A DNA stretch of 64,000 nt from CAZKAP01 sp964550895 (GCA_964550895.1 CAZKAP010000011.1:5039-69038); one strand, 5' to 3'; counted from the first letter of the stretch, positions 32,847 to 42,127 are shown. A program made the numbers and translations. The notes: generated by a model from the sequence alone, not told the origin.

Positions 32847-33137
32847 ATGAAGGAAGAAATAAGATCAGAGCTGAACGGACAGGAGATCGATAGGATCATT
32901 GAAATGGCCTGGGAAGATCGGACACCATTCGAAGCCATCGCCTTTCAGTTCGGACTGAGCGAACAGGATACGATTTCTCTGATGCGCAGGGAACTCAAAC
33001 CCTCAGGTTTTCGCCGATGGAGAGCTCGAGTTCAGGGCCGGGCCACCAAACACCGCAAACTGAGAAGTCAGGGAGTTGATCGCTTTCGTTGCAGCCGGCA
33101 ACGCTCCATCAGCAACAATAAAATCAGCAAGCGGTAG
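32847..33137 (+). CDS. TIGR03643/DUF2805 family protein
   Basis: A 96-residue basic protein with the recognisable core AWEDRTPFEAIAFQFGLSEQ, then LMRRELKPSGFRRWRARVQGR and TKHRKL. The family is widespread in bacteria and of unknown function; the helix-turn-helix-like front half and arginine-rich back half suggest nucleic-acid binding, which is inference. Translation start is supported by AGGAG about four bases before the ATG. The C-terminal tail of about 25 residues is Ser/Arg/Lys-rich. Converges with the S1/P1 nuclease gene, whose stop lies 9 bases downstream. Confidence 0.85.
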   Translation: MKEEIRSELNGQEIDRIIEMAWEDRTPFEAIAFQFGLSEQDTISLMRRELKPSGFRRWRARVQGRATKHRKLRSQGVDRFRCSRQRSISNNKISKR

Positions 33138-33146
33138 AATCCCAAA

Positions 33147-33989
33147 TTAGTTGTCGAACACCTCGTTCAGGATATAGGCCAGTCGCCAACCCCCAAGCCT
33201 GAGTCGTTCGAACATCATTTCTTTGTAATCGTAGCTATAGCGATACGACAATTTTTCTCCTTTTTCAACGGACAAGTAGACCTCTTTGGCAAGGACATGC
33301 GATTCTTCCACCCATTCCACGATGGTACCCCGCATCGCTTGCTTCATTTGATTTCGCGTACTCGTTCGAAGCAGCTCTTCGGCCAGCTCACTGAACGACA
33401 TACCGTAGGATTCGATCATATCCGAATCCCACACCCGATGCAGATTGGAACCCCTGTTAAACCAGCGGACCTGGATATCGTTGCCACCCCGGTCCTCGGA
33501 TCGGCCGGCGTGCATGGGCTGGTGAAGATCGCCTATGAAGTGAATGAGCAGCTTGAGATGAAACACTTTTTCCTCGCGTGTACTGCCTGGGTTCCTCAAC
33601 ACGGAAATGCAGTACTCGGACCCGCTTACGATGTCGCCGTATTCACTCTTCTCACTAAGCGCGTAGGTGCTGTCCAGGGGATAATTTACGTAATGCCAGT
33701 TTGAGTACCTGGAAAACGAACGATCCGACTTGATTTCGTCCGCAAAAGTACTGGCCTGTGCCAGGCTTTGCCCTCCGAGCAGCTTCGAAATCTGCTTTCG
33801 AGCCTTACGGCTCAGGTAGCGTTCAGCTATCGCACCGGTAACCCGATGGCCGGTTTGACCCCAGTCTTCCGCACGGGATACCTCCGATCCGACGCTCACT
33901 TCGGCTCTCGGTACGCATCCTAAACCGATGGGACCCGCCCAAAGCAATCCTAAATTCACAGACAAAAGCGTAACAAAAAGGCTCTTCAT
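33147..33989 (-). CDS. S1/P1-type nuclease
   Basis: A 280-residue exported zinc nuclease with a hydrophobic N-terminus (about residues 4-24). The mature part begins with the conserved Trp43 and His48 in WGQTGHRV; other zinc ligands appear in STFADEIKSD, HYVNYP, IHFIGDLHQPMHAG and NLHRVWDSDMI. Such enzymes cut single-stranded DNA/RNA and remove 3'-phosphates, and here it would probably serve extracellular or periplasmic nutrient recovery. The family usually has Trp as mature residue 1, which would require processing around residue 42. The C-terminal third is helical, as expected. Confidence 0.92.
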   Translation of the reverse strand: MKSLFVTLLSVNLGLLWAGPIGLGCVPRAEVSVGSEVSRAEDWGQTGHRVTGAIAERYLSRKARKQISKLLGGQSLAQASTFADEIKSDRSFSRYSNWHYVNYPLDSTYALSEKSEYGDIVSGSEYCISVLRNPGSTREEKVFHLKLLIHFIGDLHQPMHAGRSEDRGGNDIQVRWFNRGSNLHRVWDSDMIESYGMSFSELAEELLRTSTRNQMKQAMRGTIVEWVEESHVLAKEVYLSVEKGEKLSYRYSYDYKEMMFERLRLGGWRLAYILNEVFDN

Positions 33990-34077
33990 ACTACTGATCT
34001 TACAGGGATAAATTTAGGCATTAAGTGAACCCGCGAGTCCATCGGTATCTGTCCTTAATCTTATAATAATATCTTCC

Positions 34078-34107
34078 TTGTTCATACACGAAAACAACGT
34101 AATTTAC
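34078..34107 (+). promoter_or_regulatory. Candidate promoter of the SPFH gene
   Basis: TTG at 34078-34080, 19 bases, TAATTTAC at 34100-34107. The last two bases differ from the consensus. ATG follows at 34127. Confidence 0.35.
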
Positions 34108-34126
34108 AAGTGATAAAACCCTTTTT

Positions 34127-34972
34127 ATGGAAAAAACTAAAAAACCCGCCAGTGGCTACTTTATGCTATTCGTCATCCTCTTGATGATTGCAGGCGGGGG
34201 AGTGGCTGCCATTTATTATGAGAATCCGGCCTACATCGCGATCACAGTATTCGCCTTTTTCCTGTTACCGGGAATCATACTGGTTAACCCGAACAGTTCT
34301 CGCGTACTCCTTCTATTCGGGAAGTACAAAGGAACGGTGAAGAAGAACGGGCTTTTCTGGGTAAATCCCCTCTACTCCAAGAAGAAAATCTCCCTGCGCG
34401 CCAGTAATTTCGACAGCGAGCGCCTTAAGGTCAATGACAAACTGGGAAACCCCGTCATGATCTCTACCATATTGGTCTGGAGGGTAACCGATACCTATAA
34501 GGCGGCGTTTGACGTAGACGACTATCGCAATTTCGTAAGGGTGCAGACCGATGCTGCCGTCCGAAAACTGGCGAGTATGTATCCGTACGACAATTTCGCC
34601 GACGAGGGCATGGATGAGGATATTACCCTCCGTTCGAGCGTAAACGAAGTGAGTGAGGCGTTGGAGAAGGAGGTACAGGAACGACTGTCTATGGCCGGGA
34701 TTGAGGTCCTGGAGGCACGAATTGGATATCTTGCCTACGCACAGGAGATTGCCAATGCAATGCTAAAGCGTCAGCAGGCAACCGCCATCGTGGCTGCACG
34801 TCATAAGATCGTAGAGGGAGCTGTGAGCATGGTCGAGATGGCATTGGAAGACCTCGGCAGGAAGGGCGTGGTTAGGCTCGACGAATCTCAAAGAGCGCAG
34901 ATGGTCAGCAATCTCATGGTTGTGCTGTGTTCAGACCGGGATGCCACGCCGATAGTGGATGCTACCTCTTAG
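34127..34972 (+). CDS. SPFH/band 7 (prohibitin-like) membrane protein
   Basis: A 281-residue protein with two N-terminal membrane stretches (about 8-27 and 34-54) followed by an SPFH domain (NPNSSRVLLLFGKYKGTVKK, then VNDKLGNPVMISTILVWRV) and a charged, helical C-terminus (AQEIANAMLKRQQATAIVAAR). SPFH proteins form large membrane-bound rings that organise lipids or proteases. No NfeD or FtsH partner lies beside it; a hydrolase gene follows on the same strand after 52 bases. It is typical of the slr1106/prohibitin-like branch. Role inferred from family only. Confidence 0.9.
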   Translation: MEKTKKPASGYFMLFVILLMIAGGGVAAIYYENPAYIAITVFAFFLLPGIILVNPNSSRVLLLFGKYKGTVKKNGLFWVNPLYSKKKISLRASNFDSERLKVNDKLGNPVMISTILVWRVTDTYKAAFDVDDYRNFVRVQTDAAVRKLASMYPYDNFADEGMDEDITLRSSVNEVSEALEKEVQERLSMAGIEVLEARIGYLAYAQEIANAMLKRQQATAIVAARHKIVEGAVSMVEMALEDLGRKGVVRLDESQRAQMVSNLMVVLCSDRDATPIVDATS

Positions 34973-35024
34973 CTATTATGCTTATCCGTCTGAATCATGC
35001 GTAAGGCATTGCCAAAACCCATCT

Positions 35025-35972
35025 ATGAAACCCGACCGCATTCTACTCAACGTATGTTTAATCCTGTTGTTCCCGACGCTGTTTGGTCAGGAATCCCAGG
35101 TGGATGGATATAGCTACGAGTGGTCCATCCCGGCCTCGGCGGGCCAGGAGATTCAGGGAGTATTACAATTACCGGCCAGCGAGCTACCGGCGCCTACGGT
35201 CGTTTTCGTTCACGGTTCGGGAGCTCTGGACCGGGATGGCAATGCCCCGCAGATCCGGGCAGATTATTTTAAGATACTTGCAGATTCTCTGGTAGGCAGG
35301 GGGCTCGGTGTGATCCGCTACGACAAGAGGACGACCCGGCTCAGAACGGCCGAGGAGCTCCTGGGTTTCCGTTTCGATCAGCTGGTGAGTGATATCGACA
35401 GCATTGTCGCCCATTTCAGTCGCGATGCGCGGATCGGCTCCCTCTATCTGCTGGGGCATAGCCAGGGGGGGCTGCTGGTTACCCTGCTGAGGCCAGGGAA
35501 TCAAATCCGGGGGATCATTTCCGTTTCCGGAACCTCCAAACCCATAGATCAGACCATGATACGTCAGGCCTGCGCCCAGGATAGCCTGAATTGCTCGCTG
35601 ATCCGGTCTATGGTCGCACTGGCGCGTAAACCGCCTGACTCGACCATGGATGCCTCCCAACGCATTCAGCTCAGCATGCTTTCGGAATGGATGGCACACG
35701 ATCCCATCGAAGTCGCGAGGCGTATAGACAAACCTGTACTGGTTGTGGCCGGTGGAAAGGACCTGCAGGTTCCGGTCGATGAGGCCCGGGAACTCGACCG
35801 GGCCTTCCCTGATAGCAAGCTGGTTGTCATACCCGATATGAACCACGTGATGAAGACCATAGAAGAAGATGCATACAATCTGGCCTCGTACTGGGACCCC
35901 GCCTATCCCCTGTCCGTTCCCCTGGTCGAAGCCATCCACTCCTTTGTTGTGCAGAACGTAGGCAAACATTAG
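35025..35972 (+). CDS. Secreted alpha/beta hydrolase
   Basis: A 315-residue protein with signal peptide MKPDRILLNVCLILLFPTLFGQ and an alpha/beta-hydrolase fold: oxyanion-loop HGSG, nucleophile elbow GHSQGG, the later acid-bearing strand PVLVVAGGKDLQVP, and the histidine in IPDMNHVM. The ATG at 35025 was chosen because it begins the signal peptide; an in-frame start at 34959 would overlap the SPFH gene. It resembles DUF-type serine hydrolases of Bacteroidota annotated as esterases or acyl-peptidases. Substrate unknown. It probably shares a transcript with the SPFH gene. Confidence 0.85.
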   Translation: MKPDRILLNVCLILLFPTLFGQESQVDGYSYEWSIPASAGQEIQGVLQLPASELPAPTVVFVHGSGALDRDGNAPQIRADYFKILADSLVGRGLGVIRYDKRTTRLRTAEELLGFRFDQLVSDIDSIVAHFSRDARIGSLYLLGHSQGGLLVTLLRPGNQIRGIISVSGTSKPIDQTMIRQACAQDSLNCSLIRSMVALARKPPDSTMDASQRIQLSMLSEWMAHDPIEVARRIDKPVLVVAGGKDLQVPVDEARELDRAFPDSKLVVIPDMNHVMKTIEEDAYNLASYWDPAYPLSVPLVEAIHSFVVQNVGKH

Positions 35973-36026
35973 GCAAACAGCGGGTTAAAGCAGATGAACG
36001 GCACACGGAATCGCGGTATCAATCGT

Positions 36027-36034
36027 TATTTTTG
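36027..36034 (+). promoter_or_regulatory. Candidate promoter -7 element for the DUF5916 gene
   Basis: TATTTTTG, a perfect TAnnTTTG, 19 bases before the chosen ATG at 36053. No -33 TTG at the usual distance. Confidence 0.42.
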
Positions 36035-36052
36035 CAGTCCGAAGTTTGTCCC

Positions 36053-38245
36053 ATGTCCGTTTATCGCCTTTTGCTGCCTGTGGTGTTGCTATTTACGACT
36101 AGTGTCTCTGCCCAGAAAGCGGTATGGGTCAAGTCGGTAACTCAGGCACCCCAAATCGACGGTGTACTCGATGAGAAGGTATGGTCGGAAGCTCAGGGAG
36201 CCGGAGACTTTGTGCAATATTTCCCCCTGGATTCGGTCCCATCCATCAATGTCAGCGATATCCGATTTCTTACCGACGGCACCTATCTGTATGTCGGGAT
36301 TCGTCAGGAAGCTCCTGGAAATGAGTATGTGATTCCCACCCTTCGCAGAGATTACAGTGCCGGTGAGGGTGACAACATCAGCCTGATGTTCGATACCTTT
36401 AACGACGGTACCAACGGATTTCTTTTCGGCATCACTCCCTATGGGGTTCGCAGGGAAGCTCTGCTTACCAATGGCGGGGGCAATAATGGATTCACCATTT
36501 CATGGGACGTCAAATGGAAAGGGGAAAGCCGGATTTACAATGGCTACTACACCTCGGAACTCGCCATACCCCTGGCATCCTTCCGCTACCGGGAAGGCGA
36601 AACCCAGTGGAGGTTCAACGCTTTCCGTTTCGATTTTCAAAGCAACGAGCGCAGTGTCTGGGAACGAATACCTCAGAATCAGAGCATCGCCGGACTGGCG
36701 TATATGGGGGTGATGAAGTTCGAGCAGCCCCTGAGCAAATCGCGTTCTCCCCTGTCCTTTATCCCTTATATCGCGGGGATCAATGCCTCGGATTTCGAGG
36801 GAAATACCCGTGAAACGACATGGAAATACGGGGGTGATGCCAAATTTGTTTTTGGCAATAGCCTGAATCTGGATATGACCATCAATCCGGATTTTTCGCA
36901 GGTGGAGGTGGACAACTTTATCACCAACCTCACCCGTTTCGAGATCGGACTGCCCGAAAGGAGGCAGTTCTTTATTGACAATAACGACCTGTTCGGCAGT
37001 TTTGGCGGTGGCCGGGACGCCAACCCTTTTTTTTCGAGGCGAATTGGCATCGCCAGGGATACGGCTGGAAACACCATTGAAAACCCCATCCTTTTCGGTG
37101 CGCGCCTCAGCGGTAAACTCAATTCAGACCTCAGAATCGGAGCTTTCAGCATACAGACCGAAGAGGACGCGGCCAACGGGATCCCGGGTCAGAACAGTAC
37201 CATGCTCAGCCTGCAGCAGAAGGTCTTTGACCGGTCGAACATCTCGGCCTTTTTTATCAACCGTCAGACCACGGGTGACAATGCACTCAACACAGAAACC
37301 AGCCCGTTCAATCGGGTGGCGGGCATCGATTACAACCTGGCCTCCGCCAACAATGTTTTCAGCGGTAAGGCCTACGCGCACAAATCCTGGTCACCCGGAA
37401 ACAGCGAGGGTACATATTCCCTGGGTTCCTTCCTGCAGGTGAATACGCGACGATATGGGGGCTTCGTGGACTGGGTTTACATAGACCAGGACTTTCAGTC
37501 CGACCTGGGCTTTATCCCGAGAACGGATATCAATAAATGGGCCGCAGGCTTTAATCGCCGTTTCTGGCCCGAATCCGGCAAGAAAATCAACAACCACGGA
37601 CTGGACCTCTTTACCGTACATACCTTTCAACCCAGTGAAGACATGCGCAACACCGATCGAAATTTCAGCGGCAGCTACCGCCTTGAGTGGAACAGCCTGG
37701 AAGAATTCGAGTTCGGGCTTCGGAACCGCTTTGTGTTGCTGTTCGACGATTTCAATCCGTCGGGTAAGGATGACGTCGCCCCGTTACCCGAGGAAACCTC
37801 GTACAACTTCACTTCGGGCTTTATGCGATTCGAATCGGACCGAAGGAAAAACCTGAATTGGAGGGCCGAGGCCTCTGCAGGAAAATTCTTCGTGGGGCGG
37901 CGCTACTCCTTCGAGGGACGAATAGACCTCAGACTGCAACCCCGGGCCAACGTATCGCTGAGAACCAATATCGATCGCCTCGATATGCCCGCCCCGTTTG
38001 GATCGGCTACCATTATTTTGGTGAGTCCCCGCTTCGATCTTACCTTTAGCAAAAACGTATTCTGGTCCACCCTGGTACAATACAGCAACCAAAGAAACGA
38101 CATCGGAGTGAACAGCAGGCTGCAGTGGCGCTTCGCTCCCCTGTCCGACCTGTTTCTGGTCTACAACGACAATTACTTCCTCACGCCCTGGGCGCCGAGG
38201 AATCGCTCCATCAACCTGAAGATTACCTACTGGTTGAATCTCTGA
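36053..38245 (+). CDS. DUF5916 outer-membrane protein with CBM9-like domain
   Basis: A 730-residue exported protein: signal peptide MSVYRLLLPVVLLFTTSVSA, an N-terminal CBM9-like (carbohydrate-binding family 9) domain (APQIDGVLDEKVWSEA, SDIRFLTDGTYLYVGI, RDYSAGEGDNISLMFDTF), then the DUF5916 region containing INPDFSQVEVD and GLPERRQFF, with many amphipathic strands ending in an aromatic C-terminus (ITYWLNL), consistent with an outer-membrane beta-barrel. Start chosen at ATG 36053 over TTG 36032. Family members often sit beside peptidase or nutrient genes. Here it precedes DUF819 by 16 bases, suggesting one uptake operon. Ligand unknown. Confidence 0.88.
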   Translation: MSVYRLLLPVVLLFTTSVSAQKAVWVKSVTQAPQIDGVLDEKVWSEAQGAGDFVQYFPLDSVPSINVSDIRFLTDGTYLYVGIRQEAPGNEYVIPTLRRDYSAGEGDNISLMFDTFNDGTNGFLFGITPYGVRREALLTNGGGNNGFTISWDVKWKGESRIYNGYYTSELAIPLASFRYREGETQWRFNAFRFDFQSNERSVWERIPQNQSIAGLAYMGVMKFEQPLSKSRSPLSFIPYIAGINASDFEGNTRETTWKYGGDAKFVFGNSLNLDMTINPDFSQVEVDNFITNLTRFEIGLPERRQFFIDNNDLFGSFGGGRDANPFFSRRIGIARDTAGNTIENPILFGARLSGKLNSDLRIGAFSIQTEEDAANGIPGQNSTMLSLQQKVFDRSNISAFFINRQTTGDNALNTETSPFNRVAGIDYNLASANNVFSGKAYAHKSWSPGNSEGTYSLGSFLQVNTRRYGGFVDWVYIDQDFQSDLGFIPRTDINKWAAGFNRRFWPESGKKINNHGLDLFTVHTFQPSEDMRNTDRNFSGSYRLEWNSLEEFEFGLRNRFVLLFDDFNPSGKDDVAPLPEETSYNFTSGFMRFESDRRKNLNWRAEASAGKFFVGRRYSFEGRIDLRLQPRANVSLRTNIDRLDMPAPFGSATIILVSPRFDLTFSKNVFWSTLVQYSNQRNDIGVNSRLQWRFAPLSDLFLVYNDNYFLTPWAPRNRSINLKITYWLNL

Positions 38246-38261
38246 AAATAAACCTGACTTT

Positions 38262-39530
38262 ATGAATTCACTGCCTTTCTCGGCAGACCCCGTGGTCGCC
38301 GGTATCCTGTCTCTGTGCCTTGCATTTGTTTTTCATACTTCGCGGTCGGAACATCCGTTCTGGGTAAAATTCTACAAGGTAGTCCCCGCACTGCTCATGT
38401 GTTATATGCTGCCGGCCATTTGCCGAAGCCTGGGCCTGATCACCGAAGAGGGGAGCCAGGTGTACTACTTTGCCAGTCGATTTCTCCTGCCGGCGGCCCT
38501 GATACTGATGACACTGAGCATCGACCTCAAGGCCCTGCTGAATCTGGGTCCCAAGGCCCTGATCATGTTCCTGACGGGTACCCTGGGGATCATATTGGGA
38601 GGGCCGGTGGCCATACTCCTGGTTTCCCTGGTTTCGCCCGAAACCATAGGGGGAGCAGGTTTTGACGCCGTCTGGAGGGGGCTCGCCACGATCGCCGGGA
38701 GCTGGATCGGTGGCGGAGCGAATCAGGCGGCCATGCTCGAAGTTTTCCAGTACAATCAGGAAAAGTATGGGGGCATGGTACTCATTGACATCGTCATGGG
38801 GAATATCTGGCTGGCTGTACTGCTGTTGGGCGTAGGCCGAAAGGACCGCATCGATAAATGGCTCCGGGCCGACAGCTCTTCCATCGAAGACCTGAAGCAC
38901 CGGATATCCAATTTTCAGGAATCCATCAGCCGGAAGACCTCGCTTTACGACCTCATTATGATCATCTCCCTGGGCTTCATCGGCGTAGGCATAGCTCACC
39001 TCTTCGGCGGGGCTTTTGCTGATTACCTTTCCGAGAATATAGCCGTTGTTAAAGACCCTTCCAAACCCCTGTCATCGCTTGGCAGCCCTTTTCTCTGGAT
39101 GGTCGTTATAGCGACTGCTTTCGGCATAGGGCTTTCATTCACCCACTGGAAGAATCTCGAAGGAGCCGGTGCCAGCCGGTTCGGCAGTCTGTTCCTCTAC
39201 TTCCTGGTAGCGACCATCGGGATGAAAATGGACCTCTCACAGGTGCTCAACAATCCGGGACTCATCGCGATAGGCGCGATCTGGATCAGCATACACGCTC
39301 TCCTTTTGATCGGGGTGGCCAAACTCATCAAGGCCCCATTCTTCTTTATGGCCGTAGGCAGCCAGGCCAATGTGGGCGGAGCGGCATCTGCTCCGATTAT
39401 CGCCGCGGAATTTCATCCTTCGTTAACCTCCGTCGGAATACTCATGGCCGTTTTCGGATACGTAGTCGGTACGGCGGGCGCCTACATCTGTGCCCTGCTC
39501 ATGGAGGTCGCTTCTCATGCCGTTGTCTGA
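38262..39530 (+). CDS. DUF819 family integral membrane protein
   Basis: A 422-residue membrane protein with about ten to eleven helices. It opens SADPVVAGILSLCLAFVF, carries GSWIGGGANQAAMLE and a second internally similar block GSQANVGGAASAPIIAAEFHPSLTSVG, the inverted-repeat layout of transporters. DUF819 proteins are uncharacterised; the fold resembles Na+-coupled carriers of the CPA/BART type. The 16-base gap from the DUF5916 gene suggests that the outer-membrane protein and this inner-membrane protein act on the same solute. That coupling is inference. Confidence 0.9.
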   Translation: MNSLPFSADPVVAGILSLCLAFVFHTSRSEHPFWVKFYKVVPALLMCYMLPAICRSLGLITEEGSQVYYFASRFLLPAALILMTLSIDLKALLNLGPKALIMFLTGTLGIILGGPVAILLVSLVSPETIGGAGFDAVWRGLATIAGSWIGGGANQAAMLEVFQYNQEKYGGMVLIDIVMGNIWLAVLLLGVGRKDRIDKWLRADSSSIEDLKHRISNFQESISRKTSLYDLIMIISLGFIGVGIAHLFGGAFADYLSENIAVVKDPSKPLSSLGSPFLWMVVIATAFGIGLSFTHWKNLEGAGASRFGSLFLYFLVATIGMKMDLSQVLNNPGLIAIGAIWISIHALLLIGVAKLIKAPFFFMAVGSQANVGGAASAPIIAAEFHPSLTSVGILMAVFGYVVGTAGAYICALLMEVASHAVV

Positions 39531-39595
39531 ACCGACGAGGTGTCTATTAGAACTGGACCGAATTACGTAGTTTCGCATTCGATAAAAATGCTACT

Positions 39596-40300
39596 ATGAA
39601 TCGGATATTTGCTGCGCTTCTGGCACTTTTAGCGATCGCCTCCTGCCAGGATACTGACCCGGCTGGGCATATGCACCTCCAGGGTAAGATTCGCGGCCTG
39701 AAGAAGGGAACGGTCTATCTGGAACGCCTCAGAGACTCGGTAGTGGCCGTGGACTCGGTGGAATTATTCGGGTCGGGTGAGTTCGAGTTTACATACGAGC
39801 TGGAAACGCCCGAGATGATGCATATCTACCTGAAAAAGAAAGATGAGAACATCTACAACGACCGCTATCCGTTCTTTGCCGAACCCGGTGAACTGTTTTT
39901 CCGGGCGGACCTGGACCGCTTCGAGCGTTCGGCCAAGATCATCGGTTCACGTTCCGACAGCCTCTACCGAGGTTTTCAATCCATGATCTCCGAGTTCTAT
40001 ATTCGCGATGTAGCACTGACTCAGTCCAGCATGCAGTCCGACTCCACGGCCCTGGACTCGCTGATTGCCCTGCAGAATAAGAATGGAGTAGCCCGGATAC
40101 GGTATGCTTTGAATTTCGCCTTTTCAAACCCCGGCTCTGTGGTAGCACCCTATGCGGTGATTACCGAGGCCCGGGAAGCCAATCCGGTGCTTATGGATTC
40201 CCTTTGGAATAGATTGGGGAACGAGGCTAAGAATTCCCTGTACGGGACTGAGCTCCGTGACTATATCGATAGCAGTAAAGAAGATTCCTCGTCCCGCTAA
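39596..40300 (+). CDS. DUF4369 lipoprotein without thioredoxin domain
   Basis: A 234-residue predicted lipoprotein (lipobox AIASC, Cys17) with a DUF4369 domain, HLQGKIRGLKKGTVYLERL, then GSGEFEFTYELETPEMMHIYL and FFAEPGELFFRADLDRF. In Bacteroidota this domain usually precedes an AhpC/TlpA-type thioredoxin domain in one polypeptide. Here the protein ends after a helical region and has no CxxC, so the redox domain is absent. The stop lies 3 bases from the convergent small hypothetical gene. It is the last gene on this plus-strand run and has a weak promoter-like TAGTTTCG at about 39568. Confidence 0.78.
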   Translation: MNRIFAALLALLAIASCQDTDPAGHMHLQGKIRGLKKGTVYLERLRDSVVAVDSVELFGSGEFEFTYELETPEMMHIYLKKKDENIYNDRYPFFAEPGELFFRADLDRFERSAKIIGSRSDSLYRGFQSMISEFYIRDVALTQSSMQSDSTALDSLIALQNKNGVARIRYALNFAFSNPGSVVAPYAVITEAREANPVLMDSLWNRLGNEAKNSLYGTELRDYIDSSKEDSSSR

Positions 40301-40303
40301 CGG

Positions 40304-40585
40304 CTACTGTTCCTGAGGACTCATTTCGTGCAGGGAGGCCAGAAGCCGGACGCTTTTCTCGTTCAGATCGGTTCGAATAGCGCGAAAATGACTCTTTTTG
40401 TCTTTCACGCCTTTCTGGTGGAGGCGTTGCATCAGGTCATCGAAGAGAGCAATACTGCTGTCTATGATAACCGTTCCTTCCTCCGACCCCTCGTTTCCGG
40501 TTTCAGCCTCATAGGCGTACACCTGTTCGATCAGGGATCCCAGGGTGGAATTGATGTCGCGCTTCAGGTCTTTAATACTTGCCAT
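40304..40585 (-). CDS. Conserved hypothetical protein
   Basis: A 93-residue soluble, mostly helical acidic protein, beginning MASIKDLKRDINSTLGSLIEQ and containing SIALFDDLMQRLHQKG. It lacks a signal peptide, membrane segment and metal-binding motif. I associate it with a short flavobacterial family of unknown function. It follows manA by 10 bases on the same strand, so it is probably co-transcribed. No function can be proposed. Confidence 0.65.
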   Translation of the reverse strand: MASIKDLKRDINSTLGSLIEQVYAYEAETGNEGSEEGTVIIDSSIALFDDLMQRLHQKGVKDKKSHFRAIRTDLNEKSVRLLASLHEMSPQEQ

Positions 40586-40595
40586 TCCTCAAACT

Positions 40596-41561
40596 TTATA
40601 GGGTTACTTCCAACAATTTGCAAGCAGTAGTCAAAATAGTTATTTCCTGGCTGTAGGCGGGAACCAGGGCGGTTTCACCTCTGGATACGGCAGCGGAGCC
40701 ATGTTCATTCTCGATAAGTGCTTTTCCCTCCACGCACATAAAGATACGGAAACCGGGAAGCGGTTCGGCCTTGTAGTTGGTGTCCAGCTCCAGTATGCGG
40801 GTAACGAAATACGGGCTGTTTACCATCTCGCTGGCCCTATTCGTTTCCGGCGCGTAATCCACCTTGAAGTCGTTCCTGTAGGTATAATTCATGGCGTCCA
40901 AAGCCAGCTCGGTATGCAGCTCCCTCTGATTACCCTGGGCATCCCTCCGGTTGAAATCGTACACCCTGTAGGTAACGTCCGAGGTCTGCTGTATTTCTGC
41001 AAGCAGTACACCCGCCCCAATGGCGTGTATGGTCCCGGTCTCGATCATAAAAGTATCTCCCTCCGATACTTCCTCGTAATTCATCAGATCCAGTATACGC
41101 CCCTCATGCAGGGCCTCCTGATATTCCGATTTCTCCACGGTCTTGTTGAAGCCGACTATGAGCCGGGCACCCGGGTCGGCATCCATGATATACCACATCT
41201 CATTCTTGCCGAACGACTGGTGTCTCTTACGGGCGAGTTCATCGCCCGGATGAACCTGTATTGAGAGATCCCGGGATGCATCAATAAACTTAATAAGTAC
41301 AGGGAACTCCCTGCCAAACCTTTCGAATACCATACGGCCCATGAGGTCCTTTCCGCGTTCCTCTATAAGCTCGGTAAGGGCGATACCCGACATTGGGCCG
41401 TTGGAAATAACGGATACGTCACCGGGGACCGCGGACAACTCCCAACTCTCGCCGATTTGTTCTCCTTCGAAGGGCTTGCCAAGCACCTCCCTAAGCTTGG
41501 TTCCTCCCCACAGGCGCTCCTTGGGAATGGGGTGAAATTTAAGGGGGTATAGTTCAGTCAT
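40596..41561 (-). CDS. manA: Mannose-6-phosphate isomerase, class I
   Basis: Interconverts fructose-6-phosphate and mannose-6-phosphate for polysaccharide and GDP-sugar synthesis. The 321-residue, zinc-dependent cupin enzyme has the ligand block LSIQVHPGDELA (Gln and His), the later TIHAIGAG histidine, and the active-site arginine region TYRVYDFNRRDAQG. The length matches short class I enzymes of Bacteroidota. It begins 38 bases after the idi stop and is followed by the small hypothetical gene. No promoter box was seen, which favours read-through from idi. Confidence 0.92.
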   Translation of the reverse strand: MTELYPLKFHPIPKERLWGGTKLREVLGKPFEGEQIGESWELSAVPGDVSVISNGPMSGIALTELIEERGKDLMGRMVFERFGREFPVLIKFIDASRDLSIQVHPGDELARKRHQSFGKNEMWYIMDADPGARLIVGFNKTVEKSEYQEALHEGRILDLMNYEEVSEGDTFMIETGTIHAIGAGVLLAEIQQTSDVTYRVYDFNRRDAQGNQRELHTELALDAMNYTYRNDFKVDYAPETNRASEMVNSPYFVTRILELDTNYKAEPLPGFRIFMCVEGKALIENEHGSAAVSRGETALVPAYSQEITILTTACKLLEVTL

Positions 41562-41599
41562 GGGCGTAACGGTGTCATTTTAATGCCTATTCACCACTA

Positions 41600-42127
41600 T
41601 TACAACGGATTATCATCAAAATAATGATAAAACTTCTCGAAAATTATTTTAAACCAGGCCGTGTACTGTTCCGGTTGACGTTGCATATCCTTTCGGATTT
41701 CTTCCAGTCCGGCCCACTTCCAGCTTTCGACTTCTTCAGGATTAATTTCGGGCTCCCCATCGAACTGACCCAGCAAGACGTGATCGAATTCGTGCTCCGT
41801 TAGCCCATTGTCGAATGGCGCCTTGTAAATAAAGGAAAATACGTCCCTCAGTTCGGTCTGGAACCCCATTTCCTCCTGCAGCCTGCGTTGGCCTGCCTGT
41901 ATATTGGTCTCCCCGGCGCGCTGGTGACTGCAACAGGTATTGGTCCAGAGCAGGGGTGAGTGGTATTTCTTGCCCGCACGCTGCTGGAGCATGAGTTCAT
42001 TCCTGGAATTGAGTACAAAAACAGAAAATGCCCGGTGTAGTACCCCCTTCTCATGGGCCTCCATCTTGGGCATAAGCCCCAGCTCGTTGTCCTGTTCATC
42101 GACCAGGATCACTTGTTCTTCCCGCAT
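41600..42127 (-). CDS. idi: Isopentenyl-diphosphate delta-isomerase (type 1)
   Basis: Nudix-fold isomerase that converts IPP to DMAPP, the starter of isoprenoid and therefore carotenoid synthesis. The 175-residue protein has the catalytic cysteine in WTNTCCSHQR (residue 65 or 66), Nudix-type RRLQEEMG (81-88), and the glutamate region WKWAGLEEI. The start at 42127 (MREEQVILVDEQDN) matches family members; an upstream in-frame ATG at 42166 would add 13 residues. It lies far from the crt cluster, between the OmpA-like gene and manA on the minus strand. Confidence 0.93.
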   Translation of the reverse strand: MREEQVILVDEQDNELGLMPKMEAHEKGVLHRAFSVFVLNSRNELMLQQRAGKKYHSPLLWTNTCCSHQRAGETNIQAGQRRLQEEMGFQTELRDVFSFIYKAPFDNGLTEHEFDHVLLGQFDGEPEINPEEVESWKWAGLEEIRKDMQRQPEQYTAWFKIIFEKFYHYFDDNPL

